Below, in pieces: positions 44,244 through 56,095 of a stretch of 64,000 nucleotides of DNA. The notes beneath the pieces were generated by a model. The model was not told the origin of the DNA. It saw nothing but the letters and a program-made list of their open reading frames with translations, and did not search any database. The DNA is from Leptobrachium leishanense (Eukaryota; Chordata; Amphibia; Anura; Megophryidae). The position numbers were made by a program, and so were the translations under genes. Position 1 is the stretch's first letter. Every line of letters begins with the position of its first letter. The stretch lies in the NCBI GenBank assembly GCA_009667805.1, contig CM019066.1, forward strand, positions 325,992,690 to 326,056,689, read 5' to 3'.

Positions 44244-45350
44244 GGCTAGAGTCAGACAAACGCATCATGAGCGCACAGTGCGTGCGTGCACAAAAGACGG
44301 ATGTTCTGACGGAAGACATGGTAGACACCACACGGTCCGTTTTATATGACGGACGTAGAAAAAAAGGGAAATATGGGAAACAAAATTAATACGAAAAGGG
44401 ATATGAAAAGGCATTTTGTGCGTCAAGGTGCTGGACGTTGCAAATGCGCTGCGTCTGACGTCTCCTAATCATGCACATTGAACGCTACGTGGACGTGGCG
44501 CACTCTGCACGTCCGTGTTAGCGGTTTTACACTCTTGCCTAACTTTCGTCCGTTTGCCACGTGCGTTGTGCATGCGGAGTTCGGTGCAGATGCACTATGG
44601 GCTCTATTACATTCTCCATGCAAATTCGTACGCGCAGTGCAATTTTTTTGCCTGCAGCGTTAAACGTTAACGCGCATAAATTAACACTGGTATTACGGTC
44701 CGAGCGCATTTTTTCATCCGTCAAAAAATCGGCGGGCAGGCTGTTTTTTCACGCGAATTAAGAACCACAATTGTCTCCCGTTCAGTTTTTGCGCCTGTCA
44801 AAATCAATCTGTGTATATATGCTGCAGCAATAATAAAAACACGCACAACCACTCAATTTTATTGTTTGGGTATGCGTAGAATGTGTAACTATACTTTGCT
44901 GTATTTTTTTTTTTGTGCTGGTGTATTTCGTTTCGGACAGAACGTTCCGATTTGCAGTTACCACCAGCTTTTAAAAGACGTTAAAATTATGCGCAAACGT
45001 CGTTCGTAAAAAGTTGCGCATCGATTGTAATACCATCCACGTACCAGCGCACAAACACATTTGCGATCGCAATGGTAAGTATGGGATGCACGCACGAACT
45101 TGCGTTCACGCAGGGTCACTCACGTTAGACGTTAATGCGCATCGTATGTGCGAACGTCGTAATACGACGTTCAGCGCGAACGGTTTTGCCCCTCACGGTA
45201 ATGCGTTTTTTCGCACGGGCACATTTTTGCACGAAGAGTGTAATAGTGCCCTTAGTGTGTGGGTCTCTATTGCTCATGATTCTATGCTACGACGGCCGTT
45301 AAACTGTGCGGCAACACGGACGTGATCACTCCGTTTGTCTGACACGGGCC
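44244..45350. mobile_element. Family B copy 3, split by family A
   Basis: The left end GGCTAGAGTCAGACAAACGC and right end GTTTGTCTGACACGGGCC are followed by TTA, with TGA on the left (one mismatch). Removing family A leaves about 454 bases, close to the intact 415-base copy. Internal TTGCCTAACTTTCGTCCG matches the others. Confidence 0.8.
44599..45251 (+). mobile_element. Family A copy 3, inside family B
   Basis: 653 bases, ends GGGCTCTATTACATTCTCC and (inverted) GGGCACTATTACACTCTTC. It contains the AATTAAGAACCACAATTG and TATGCTGCAGCAATAA blocks. Flanks TAT and TTA do not match cleanly. Confidence 0.8.
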
Positions 45351-45919
45351 TTAGACTTTGAGTTTTTTGCATGCCTCTTGAAACGTATAGCAGGAATGCC
45401 TCTGGTACGCCCATCGGCAGACCTGCAAGTGTTATAATTTTAAATCTGCATTGTGCTGTGAGCTCCCCAGGCTGAAATATACATGTTAATAAAAAAAAAG
45501 ACAGAGGCCAGTCTAATTAAAAAAAACATGCATGAATAAAGTAAAAAAGTGGCTATAACAGTACGTGCGTTGCAATTTGTAAGTAGGGATGAGCTGTTCA
45601 GTTCGATCTGTTCGGAGTTTGCATTGAACATCGGCCGTTCGGCTGTTCGCCGAACTCCGAACATTTCGACATGTTCGCTTCCAGTTCGCCCACAATGTAC
45701 CACAATAGACCACAATGCACTTTTCCACTGGCCTGAAGCTTGTAATTGGCTACAACCTTGCACCTGATTACAGGTCAGGTGCAAGACTATGCCAATCACG
45801 GCTCAGAGTCCTGATTGGGCAAATTTTGCCCAATCATGGGCTCACAGAGCTAAGTCCCACAGCACACTATATAAGGCGTCCCTCGCAACCCCAGTACGTG
45901 TTTTTGGGAGGAGATTGTT

Positions 45920-46553
45920 CTGTTAGTGTGTGTTCTCACTGCCAGCAGCTATTGGGGGGGGGTCTCACTTCTACAAGATATCTGGGAATTGTTGTAATCT
46001 GTGTGTTCTCACTGCCAGCAGCTATTGCGGGGGTCTCGCTTCTACATGCTATCTGGGAATTGTTGTAATCTGTGTGTTCTCACTGCCAGCAGCTATTGGG
46101 GGGGGGATTTCACTTCTAGCAGATATCTGGGAAATGTAATCTGTGTCTTGTCACTGCCACCCATCAGGGGGTCTCACTGATTTATAGGAGGTTCCTGGGA
46201 ATTGTAATTTGTGTTTTGTCACTGCCACCCATCGGGGGGTCTCACTGATTTATAAGAGGTTCCTGGGAATTGTAATCTGTGTCTTGTCACTGCCACCCAT
46301 CAGGGGGTCTCACTGATTTATAGGAGGTTTCTGGGAATTGTAATCTGTGTCTTCTCACTGCCAGCTATCAGGGGGTCCCACATACCTCTAGCAGATTTCT
46401 GCGAATTTTAATCTGTGTATTGTCACTGCCACCCATCAGGAGGTCTCACTGATTCATATGAGGTTTCTGGGAATTTTAATCTGTGTCTTGTCACTGGCTG
46501 CCAGCTATCAGGGTGTCTCACTGAATTATACCAGAGTTCTGGAAATCTTTAAT
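45920..46553 (+). repeat. Tandem repeat in the hAT 5' region, unit 68-76 bp
   Basis: About nine units of the form TCTGTGTCTTGTCACTGCC, a short GGGGG run, TCTCACT, then CTGGGAATTGTAA. The first three carry AGCAGCTATT and the later ones ACCCATCAGG. They lie between the left end and the transposase frame, where a promoter would be expected. Confidence 0.85.
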
Positions 46554-46568
46554 CTAGATAACACAGTT

Positions 46569-47322
46569 AGTAATTTAAGAGGTACTTGTAGGTGACAATG
46601 GGAATGATAAGATTCGGCAATTGAGTAGTCAATATAATAAGTAACCTTCAAGGGTCACCACAAGGCTTGTTGGAAAAATATAGACACAAAAATCTGTTAA
46701 TGAGTATGTTGCAGCCGAAAATAGTAACCAGCAATTAATGTGAACAGTTTTGGACCTTCAAGGGTCATCTAAAGTATAATAGCTTGTTGACGGTATAAGA
46801 TCACAACATATTGTAAACAAAAGAATTGTCACAGTGAAAAGTGTAAATGCTTGTTAGCCATATACAGTCATATAGTACTATGATTAGAAAGGCACAGATG
46901 CCAAAACTGCTGATGGAACTCAATATATTTTAGCAGAGCACAATAACCAGCTATTTATGCAAAAAAATACACAAAATGACCTTCGAGGGGCATCAAAGGT
47001 GTGACAACCTATTAGCGATATAGAATCACAGTATATTGCAAAAAATATTAATGAAAAAGCAGAAAAAGCCAAAATCTGCCAAAAAGAGTATGTAGTAACA
47101 ACAGAGGCAGTGATCAACAATCAATGCTATAGAATGACCTTCGAGGGTCATATACAGGATATAATAGCAATAATAATTGAGATGTAGGTTGACAATGTTG
47201 GATCAAAGAAACTGCATGTTTGAAAGCAGAAAGAACCAAGGCTAGGAAGCTCAATTGGAAAAATTATTAGACTGAAATAGCCCAGTGCAGACGTGCCCGG
47301 GAACTAGCCCAAATATATATTT
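46569..47322 (-). repeat. Left inverted pseudo-LTR-like repeat
   Basis: It matches 50225-50981 in reverse complement over its whole length, for example GAGGTACTTGTAGGTGAC at 46580 with its partner near 50975. GACCTTC(A/G)AGGG motifs occur four times, about 120-220 bases apart. Confidence 0.85.
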
Positions 47323-47837
47323 AATGAACAGAAATACAACACAGCGCTTAAAAAGACCAAAGTCCAAATAAGACAGTGGGGTAGACACCCAATATGTCCA
47401 CAGGTAGAAGTCGCTATCTTTAGGAGTAGATTTTCTCAAAAGTACAGATGCAGTATGAACTGTAGGGAGGAAACACAAAAAGGAGGGACCAAAATTGCGC
47501 AGTATGTCAGTACTTAGAATGAAAGTAATGCGTATTGGTGGTAAACTCACATTCTGTGGAGCCTACAACCGGCTCTTAGGAATAAGGCGGGCTGGGACTT
47601 TATTTCAGGTGCCCATAAGACCTCCAAATGACTCCTCCAGAAATCTCCAAAGATGGGAACACTGAGCCTCCTCTCCCAGGTCACCAGCCCTGTCTGTGCT
47701 ACTCCTGTGTGTGTCCTCTCCAGTCACATGGGGGTGTGAGCAGCCTCATGGAGCCCGTAGTAAGGGGCCAGGGCCGGACATTCCCATAACATCCTCAGCT
47801 TCTCACACACACCATCTCCTGCAGCAGCAACACAGGG

Positions 47838-49022
47838 GGAGGCACGTGGGAAAAACTATTTGTCTTCTCTACTGAAATGATGAGATTTACAATGCATGTC
47901 TCGCATTGGATGCGCTATATAGACGACATCTTGTTCCTTTGGCAGGGCCCTATTGAGATGCTAAATGAATGGTTGACCCTCTTGAACCACAATGAGATTG
48001 GACTTAGCCTCACTCTGGTAATTGGAGGCAATAGCATTGAATTCCTTGATCTCAATATTACCATTAATTCGAACTTGGAATTGATCACCACTCTCCACCG
48101 TAAAACAACCGCAACTAATAATTTTTTAAACTGGTCCTCCTATCATCCATCAAATCTCAAAAGAGGGATACCAATAGGCCAATATCTGAGGGCCAGACGT
48201 AACTGTACATCTCTGAAAGACTTTCAACTAGAAGCTAACCTTTTAAAAGATATGTTTCTATCTAAGGGTTATCCTAGGAAATGCCTGAAAAAAGCATATA
48301 AAAGAGCACTTCAAACTCCTAGAGATGAACTTCTGATTCCAAAAAAAAGAGATGACAAGACATCCATAAGGTTCATTGCTGATTACGACAATGGTTGGTC
48401 CCAAGTAAAATCCATTTGTGCCAAATATTGGCCTATCCTACATATGGAAAAATCCCTCAAAAAAGTTCTTACTCCTTTTCCTTCATTTACAGCTAGAAGG
48501 ACAAAAAATCTGAGTGACAAATTGGTCCACAGTTTCCTACAATCAGAGACAACCACACGTACTTGGTTACAACAACCTAAGGGTGTTTTTCAATGCACTC
48601 ATTGTAAGGCTTGCAAATTTGTTCATAAATCCAAACAATTCTCCAGTAATATCACAGGACGTCACTATGATATTAGACAATTTTTGAACTGTTCTAGTAA
48701 GGTACTTGTTTATCTCATCACATGTGAATGTGGAATACAATACGTTGGCAAAACCATTCAACAATTCAAACGGCGTATTCTCCAACACATCAACTCTGTT
48801 CACAATAATCTTGAAACCTCTGTCTCTCGACATGTCCGATACCAACACAATTCTGACCCCTCATGCTTATCTTTTCAAGCCATTGAAGGAATGGCCTGTG
48901 GACCACGAAAAGGAAATTTGGACAAAAATCTATGTCAGCGAGAGTCATATTGGATATACACACTTAAAACTTTGTATCCACATGGTTTAAATGAAGACTT
49001 TAACTATACCCCATTTATCTGA
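47838..49022 (+). pseudogene. Penelope-like RT C-terminus plus GIY-YIG endonuclease
   Basis: Penelope proteins copy RNA with a telomerase-related reverse transcriptase and nick DNA with a GIY-YIG nuclease. Counting from the ATG at 47877, residues 14-17 are YIDD, the RT active-site motif, followed by EFLDLNI at 55-61. A conserved GTWEKLFVFS-like block lies in frame just upstream (from about 47838), so the ATG is not the real start and most of the RT (finger and palm motifs before YIDD) is missing. The cysteine motif C-x2-C-x2-C is at 240-246. The GIY-YIG core has VYLIT at 278-282, YVGKT at 289-293, Arg300, His304 and a putative catalytic Glu356 in RESYWI, ending near PHGLN. The last 381 codons are open with no stops, so this insertion is fairly young or was a recent dead-on-arrival copy. 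Confidence 0.9.
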
Positions 49023-50086
49023 CTATCTAATTGTTATCATTCCCTTATCCATTTCTTAAATATATATATATTCCCTAATTTACTGTTTATCTTGAATTAT
49101 TTTCAGACATCTTTGTTTTGTCTTGTTTTTTAGCTTATTGTATTTCATACACTTATTACCAGGATTTTTTATTATTATCTTGATCTATATATATTTGTTC
49201 CATTTGATTATTATGATATCAAACTCATTATATCACATCTATATAGACGCTCTTTTATCAATTTTCTGTCCCCCTTTTTTCCTCACTCTCAATTAATTGC
49301 CTATTGGACCACCTCTATACTAGTTATTCACTACTTAACATACATATTTGTATTATTGATGGCCAGTCTTTTGTTCCCCTTGACAATGAATTTCGTTGTG
49401 TGGCAATATTTTTATTTTATTTTATTAATAGCGAATCACTGGTGTATGCCATTCGGCAGCCCAATCCGCATACCTCTTCTTCACATATGCCCCAATGTTT
49501 TCTAATCTCCCTTAGGAGACCATATCCATATACATACCTTGGATTTAAGTGCCTTATAAAACAATGAGTGAGTTTAAACTCACTAGTAATGCTTACATGT
49601 TTAGTTGGCACTTATTTTGCAGCATTAACAATAATTATTAAAACTGGCAATGTGTGTAAGCAGGAGGCTAATCCTCTCATCATTAGGATTATTGCAATTT
49701 CATGCTGCTCTAAATTTTGTCAATTTGGGATCATTATTGCTTTTTCTCATATCTCATTTCGTTATCAATTATTTCCTTGAGCCTAGCCATCTCCACAATT
49801 GTCTAATACCAGCTGTTTGTTTCTGTTTGGGGGCTCAAAGTGCCGCAAGCGATTACAAACACCGCATTTCTCAACGTAGCTCAAGATGAAGCGAACATCT
49901 GATCGCTCTATTAGCCACATAGGCAGTCACCTCCAAACACTGACTTCTATTGGATGTTTTGCCTGTCAATCTCTAGGGCAAGCAATCTGATTGGACCATC
50001 GGCCATTCTTCACTCCATAGGCTGAATCTCGAACTGGGGTGGGATTTAAATCAATTAAATAGCCTTTTCTTCCCCCTAGTCCGTAA

Positions 50087-50129
50087 GCACTCCTGACGAG
50101 CCATTCCTGGCGAAACGCGCGTCGGGTGC
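50087..50129 (+). ncRNA. Hammerhead ribozyme (type I, short stem III)
   Basis: All core parts are present in order. The stem I 5' strand GCACTC (50087-50092) is followed by core CTGACGA (50093-50099), stem II GCC with GGC around a six-base loop (50100-50111), core GAAA (50112-50115), a self-complementary CGCGCG stem III (50116-50121), TC, and the stem I 3' strand GGGTGC (50124-50129), which pairs with the 5' strand with one G-U. Cleavage is expected after C50123. Hammerheads with very short stem III are known from Penelope-like elements and are thought to work as dimers or in tandem transcripts. Activity here is inference. Confidence 0.8.
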
Positions 50130-50224
50130 ACACTGCAGGCAGGAACTCTTTGAATCAATTTCTAATATACGTGCCTTGAAACTCCGTTATACGCATTTTT
50201 TGCTCTATTCTTGTGGCTTTAGAC

Positions 50225-50981
50225 AAATATATATTTGGGCTAGTTCCCGGGCACGTCTGCACTGGGCTATTTCAGTCTAATAATTTTTCCAATTGAGCTT
50301 CCTAGCCTTGGTTCTTTCTGCTTTCAAACATGCAGTTTCTTTGATCAAACATTGTCAACCTACATCTCAAATTATTATTGCTATTATATCTTGTATATGA
50401 CCCTCGAAGGTCATTCTATAGCATTGATTGTTGATCACTGCCTCTGTTGTTATTACATACTCTTTTTTGGCAGATTTTGGTTTTTTCTGCTTTTTTTATC
50501 ATTATTTTTTGCAATATACTGTGATTCTACATCGCTAATAGGTTGTCACACCTCTGATGACCCTTGAAGGTCATTTTGTGTATTTTTTGCATAAATTGCT
50601 GGCTATTGTGCTCTGCTGAAATATATTGAGTCCATCAGCAGTTTTGGCATTTGTGCCTTTCTAATCGTAGTACTATATGACTGTATATGGCTAACAAGCA
50701 TTTATACTTTTCACTGTGACAATTCTTTTGTTTACAATATGTTGTGATCTTATACCGTCAACAAGCTATTATACTTTAGATGACCCTTGAAGGTCCAAAA
50801 AACTGTTCACATTAATTGCTGGTTACTATTTTCGGCCGTAACATACTTATTAACAGATTTTTGTGTCTATATTTTTCCAACAAGCCTTGTGGTGACCCTT
50901 GAAGGTTACTTATTATATTGACTACTCAATTGCCGAATCTTATCATTCCCATTGTCACCTACAAGTACCTCTTAAATTACT
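50225..50981 (+). repeat. Right pseudo-LTR-like repeat
   Basis: Inverted partner of 46569-47322. It begins AAATATATATTTGGGC about 95 bases after the ribozyme and carries GACCCTTGAAGGT motifs. Confidence 0.85.
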
Positions 50982-51434
50982 AATTGTGGCAACCATTACT
51001 GGTCACTTATAATATTGACCACCTCCTATAGATCACTGTCTTTATTGCTGATCAATTATATTACTTCCAGCAGAATTTGGTTTTATTGTTGTTTTGTGAG
51101 CACTGTCAATTTATGTTTATATGTTTGATCTCCTTTTAATTATGTTCAATAAAAGTTAAATATTAATTTGGTCTCTGAGAGACACTAGTACCCTGATGGT
51201 TCCCATCAGTGTAACTGAAGTTCCTTTGCAATTATAGGGGTAAAACCCTTTGGTCTCTCATCACCATCTGAATCCAGTACTCTTTCTCATTTTTCTGGTC
51301 TAATAAGTTACGTTCTACCTTTGGTAGTGATTTGTCTTAGATAACACAGTTGAATCAGAGTTCTGCATATCTCCAATTTTTATAACAGAGTTGAATCAGA
51401 GTTCTGTATATCTTTAATCTATATATCACTCACC

Positions 51435-54021
51435 ATGTCAGAAAGACCAAAAAGGACAGTCAGACGCTCCCAGACAAAGATAAGAGGGCAAGCAGCCTCT
51501 GTATCGGAAGGCTGTGCCCCTGGTCGTCGTGGACATGGTGCATCCTCTGCAGGGGCACGCTTGTCCTTGTTTCTAACTGGTGCTTGACATCTTAAGCAGC
51601 AGCAACATACAGAGGATTTGCAGGATTGGCTAACCAGGCCATCCTCCTCCTCCGAGTCCTCTGCCAGCCAGGCTTGTAGTGGTTTACAGTCCACCTCAGC
51701 TGCCAAAACATCTAATTCAGCCTCCATGTCCACAGCTACTCCTGCCGTAGCCTCACTATCATACATGGAGGAGTCAGCTGAATTGTTTGACTACAGTGAC
51801 AGTGTCAGTGACATGCTGCTAGAGGATGCACAGCAACTCCAGTGCTCTGATTCAAACTCTGAGGATGAGGAAGGGAGTAAAATCAGCCAAGAGGGAGGGG
51901 TGCCAGTGACACACAAAGAACTGGCACTCATGTTCCCCCAGCAGCTGCAGCATATTGCGAGGTTGGCTCCAGTGACGAGGAAATAGGGGGTGATGACGAT
52001 GATGAGGTCCCTGACTCCACCTGGGTGCCTGATCGAACAGAGGAGTCAAGGGAGGAGGAGGAGGAGGCACAACAAAAATGAGGCAGAACATCCTCTATGA
52101 CCAACTGTAGCCAGTCCAAGGCATCAGAAGTCACAGCTGCTCAGGTGCAGAGCGCTGTTGTCTCAAAGCACATGTACAGGAAGTCTGCTGTGTGGGAGTT
52201 CTTTAAGAAATGTGCAGCAGACTGCACCATTGCTATTTGTAATCTATGTCAGATGAGGATCAAGCGTGGGAAAGACATCCCACGTTTGGGTACCACGTGC
52301 TTGAGGCGACATATGACCACCTGCTACGCATCCCGTTAGCACAACACTTTGCATAGGTCTTCCTCCTCCTCATCTGTCTCTACCCCCACTATATGTCCTG
52401 CCATGTCATTGCCTACAACCTCCACTGACAGGGATGATGCTACAGTAATGGGTGTACCAGGTCCTTCCTCAGAATGTGACAGCATCCCATCAGCTGAAGA
52501 TTTACGCAGTCAGATTATGTTGCCGCAGCTGCTGCAGCGTAAGAAAAAATATTGTCCCCAGCACAGCGTCTAAATGCCAACTTAGCAAAATTACACACAT
52601 TACAGCTGCTGCCTTTCCAGCTGGTGGACTCTGCTTCCTTCCGTGAATTTGCTGAATGTGCTGTACGACAGTGGCAGGTTCCACCAGGTTCCTTCTCTCC
52701 GCCCTACGCCAGGGTATGTTGACGCATGTACCATGCCTAGCACACGTCCTAAATCTGGTGGTACAGCGTTTCCTAACCAGGTACCCAGGGCTGGCAGAGC
52801 TTCTCAGCCAGGCCAGAAAAGTCTGCAGCCACTTCAGACAGTCATTCCCAGCAAGTGTTCACCTGGCAGAAATTCAAAGAGAATTCCACCTTCACACAAA
52901 TCGTCTGATCTGTGACATGCCCACCAGGTGAAACTCGACATTAGCAATGCCGCAGCATCTGCACAAGCAGCAGAGGGCCATTAATAAGTACCTCTGTGAG
53001 TATGGCACAAGGACAGGTTCAGGTCAACTTGGTTTTTTTTCCCCACGCAGTGGCTGATGATCAAGGATGCATACACTGTACTGTCACCATTTGAGGAGGC
53101 AACGAAGATGGTGAGCAGGGACAGTGCATGCATCAGTGACACAATTCCTTTAGTGTTCCTGCTGGAGCGCACTCTGCAGGGAATTATAGATGTGGCAATA
53201 GAGGCAGAGCAGCGGGAGGAAGAGGAGGCCTTCCCTAGCTCTCAAGGCCCCAGTCTTTACGCAGACAGCATTCCTGCGGGTCCTCAGATCAGACAGGAGG
53301 AGGAGGAGGAGTATTTAAGTAGTGGGGGCATTGTAGGTGGGGATACCTCAAGGGAGGGTTTTGTATGCCCTGAACCCAAGGACTAGTACGTGGCTGGGAG
53401 GAGAAAGTGCACGATGGAGTCATTCTCATTGACCAGGAAGACTCGGAAGCTATTGCCACCTCCAACCTACGCTGCATGGGCAGGGCTTATCCTGCAAAGC
53501 CTGCAAAAGGACCGCAGGACCCCGTGCTATCAAGGAGAGGGATCATTACTGGTTGGTAAGCCTTCTTGATCCACGATACAAGGATAAAGTTGCAGAGCTC
53601 ATCCTTCCTGCACAGAGGGAGGACCGGATGAAACAACTTGAAGACGCTCTAAAACGACACTTGTGTAACACCTTTACAGGCACTGGTAGGTTACCAAGTG
53701 ATGACACAGGTGCTTCTAAGGGCTGCGGATGATCAGAGGAAGAGCGGTGAAGGTCGGGGCCTCTTGACTGATGCCTTTTTAAATTTTACTAGTCCACGAT
53801 GCCCATGGACGTCAAATGTAGCCACCCATTGCCAGCGTCTTCACCATATGGTGCAGGACTACCTAAGGGCAAGGGCAGACCTGGATACCTTTACAGCAGA
53901 TGATCCACTGGTTTACTGGGTGTTGAGATTGGATCACTGGCCAGAACTTAGTCAATATGCTATGCAGCTACTATTAATATTTGGATGCACTGACGCCTGT
54001 ACCAGATTCATATCATTTTAA
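51435..54021 (+). pseudogene. hAT transposase (ZBED-like), multiply broken
   Basis: A hAT transposase binds the element ends through a BED zinc finger and cuts with an RNase H-like domain. A likely start is ATG 51435 (MSERPKRTVRR), 83 bases after the Penelope target site, with an in-frame TGA at 51585 and acidic, serine-rich sequence to 51986. The BED finger lies at 52150-52330: W...FF, C-x2-C (CNLC) and H-x3-C in LRRHMTTC, then a TAG at 52337. The catalytic-domain block HVPCLAHVLNLVV and the RICDMPTR-type motif follow at 52725-52931; the tryptophan normally next is a TGA (52929-52931). Next are LSPFEEATKMVS with SDTIPLVFLLERTL (53080-53180), LLDPRYKDK (53562-53590) and the C-terminal dimerisation-type segment DDPLVYWVLRLDHWPELSQ (53900-53955). 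At least four frame changes separate these parts. Confidence 0.85.
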
Positions 54022-54680
54022 TATTTGACCGTAGGGTCCAACCTTGCACTCTTTCACAATACTACAGAGGGGTTACGGTGTGATGGCACTGTTGCCGACA
54101 CTAAAGGCCCAATTTTAAAGCACCTATTGTTACTTTCATCCAAAGCCTGCATAAGTTTCACCATAATTTAGCAAAAAAAATCACTAAACATTTTCTGCGT
54201 GTCCTAAAATGTCTCTTCTTTTCATACAGGCTGCCGCCCCAAGCAGTTGTTTATGAATAGATTAAAGGAAAACCATTTACCGTCATTTGAAATGTAATTT
54301 TTTTGTTTTTAACTGTTTCTATACATCCTACAAATCCGCCACTTCACGGGCAGGTTATGGGGACCTCCTATGCACGAAATTTGAAGGAATTTTTGTTTTT
54401 ATTCTTAACCTTTATTTCATGGAAAACTCACTGTTCCTTTTAAAATGTTTTTTTTTACTTTTTGGCCTTGTTTCCTATACCCCAGGGCGCTACCCGGACC
54501 CCCATACACCTTTTATGGCAAATATCTTGCATAAAATATCTTGGAGGGCACTCTAAAAATCGAATTTTCGGAGTCCCATTGAGTTCGGTTCGTGTTCGAG
54601 TTTGAACTCGATCTTTTGAAATTGTTCGAGTTAGAATGCAAACCGAGCACGGGGGTGTTCGGCTTATCACTTTTTGTAAG

Positions 54681-55649
54681 TTTACTGTAAAATGTGTATT
54701 TTTACAGTGCAAATATTGCGAGATGATGACTTAACATGTAATAGTGACTTTTACAGTATGGACATTGCGCGTTTGTGAGTTTCCTGAATAATAGTGTTTC
54801 TTACAGTAAGCACATTGTGAGTTACGAGATTACAGTAAAATTTTGTATTTTACAGGAGACATTTTGTGAGTTTTGGTTTATAATTTAAAAGTGTGGGTTT
54901 TACTGTATGTCCGAGTTGCATTGTTTATGCAAAAATGGTGTTTTCCTGTAAAAATGTTAATATGAAATTATTTTAATATAATTTTTATATATAAATGTTT
55001 TAATGTAAAATATGTGTTCACTGTAAAAATGAATTTGTTAAATTTTTTTAATAAAAAAATTATATATACTGTATATAAGTGTTTTATGTAAAGATTAAAT
55101 TATTTTAATTAAAAAAATGAGGGACTTACGATTTTTTTTATTTACTGTAAAGTTGGGGTTTTGCAGTAGGGACATTGCAAGTTATGGGTTGATTATGTTG
55201 GTGCAGCACATAATTCCTCTGTGCAGGCAGTCTAACATACAGCCTGTGGAGTGCTCTTTCTACAGCATGTACAGATGCGTTCAGGAAGAGGCGGTGCAAA
55301 GGGCAGACGTAATTCCATGTGCACCATATTTACTGAGTTCGCATCTCACCATTGATGCAATGTCTGATGCAGAATCAAACAGACACAGATCCTGTATCTC
55401 TATAAACTGCTCAAACCTCAACTTGAGCCCAGTGAGTTAATTCATACCACTATTCCCGAAATGATAGCTCTCCTGGTTCTAATTCTTTGAGCTTGGAGGC
55501 TTTCAGAACACTATGGTAAATGTGGCCGCTGCAGGCCAAGACACTTTTTTAAAGTTACTTCACAGATTTTTAATTGCTATACGGGACAAATGCTAGCAAT
55601 TCTTTGGATTCCCTATCACCCCACAGTGATGACGTGATGTGAAATGGGT
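54681..55649. repeat. Degenerate TTTTACAGTA-type repeats and unassigned DNA
   Basis: In 54680-54920, TTTACAGT(G/A) and CATTGCGAG/CATTGTGAGTT words recur about every 60 bases. From 55010 on it is AT-rich with no features. Confidence 0.45.
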
Positions 55650-55807
55650 GGGTGGATCAGTGGCGTAGCTTGGGGGGGGGCTGGGGGGCCGTGGCCCCGG
55701 GCGCAGTTTTCTTAGGGGCGCATAATTTCAAAAGAAATTTGCACCCCTAAAACTTGTGGCCCGGACTGACCCGCCGGGCCCTCGGGCGCCGCCCAAGGGC
55801 CCGCGGG

Positions 55808-56083
55808 TTGAGGGGACCCAGATGCCGGGCAGCGGGAGTGCCTGCCGGCTGCCCGGTCCTGAACAGTGAGTCCGTCCTGTTGAAGGGGAGGCGGCTGCGT
55901 GCAGGCGCAGGTCACGTGGTCCGTCTAATCAGGTGGTACTGAGTCTCTGTACCTCCTGACTGGCCGGACCGCGTGACCTGCGCACGCACGCAGCTGCCTC
56001 CCCTTCAACAGGACTGACTCGCGCTGTTCAGGACCGGGCAGCCGGCAGGCACTCCCGCTGCCCGGCATCTGGGCCCCCTCAAC
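55808..56083. repeat. GC-rich palindrome, arms about 130 bp
   Basis: TTGAGGGGACCCAGATGCCG on the left is matched by its complement ending CCCCCTCAA near 56082. The arms contain CAGCGGGAGTGCCTGCCGG and CAGGTCACGTGGTCCG with their partners, meeting around 55935. Confidence 0.85.
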
Positions 56084-56095
56084 ACCTGCTGGATC

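Larger units (their letters stand above)
46569..51337 (+). mobile_element. Penelope-like retroelement (14-bp duplication)
   Basis: A 4.8-kb insertion with a perfect 14-bp duplication, TAGATAACACAGTT (46555-46568 and 51338-51351). It contains a truncated RT/GIY-YIG frame, a hammerhead ribozyme and two 0.75-kb repeats in opposite orientation (46569-47322 and 50225-50981). Penelope elements are known for such pseudo-LTRs, direct or inverted, and for variable target duplications. The left repeat starts exactly at the element edge; the right one stops 356 bases before it. Confidence 0.9.
45584..54672 (+). mobile_element. 9.1-kb hAT transposon with decayed transposase
   Basis: The ends TAGGGATGAGC and (inverted) AAGTGATAAGC are flanked by a perfect 8-bp duplication, TTTGTAAG (45576-45583 and 54673-54680). 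Both ends carry GTTCG-rich subterminal sequence (GTTCGGCTGTTCGCCGAAC at 45637; GTTCGAGTTTGAACTCG at 54594). It contains a tandem repeat block, a Penelope-like insertion and a broken transposase gene. Without the insertion it is about 4.3 kb, a reasonable size for an autonomous hAT. Confidence 0.9.
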
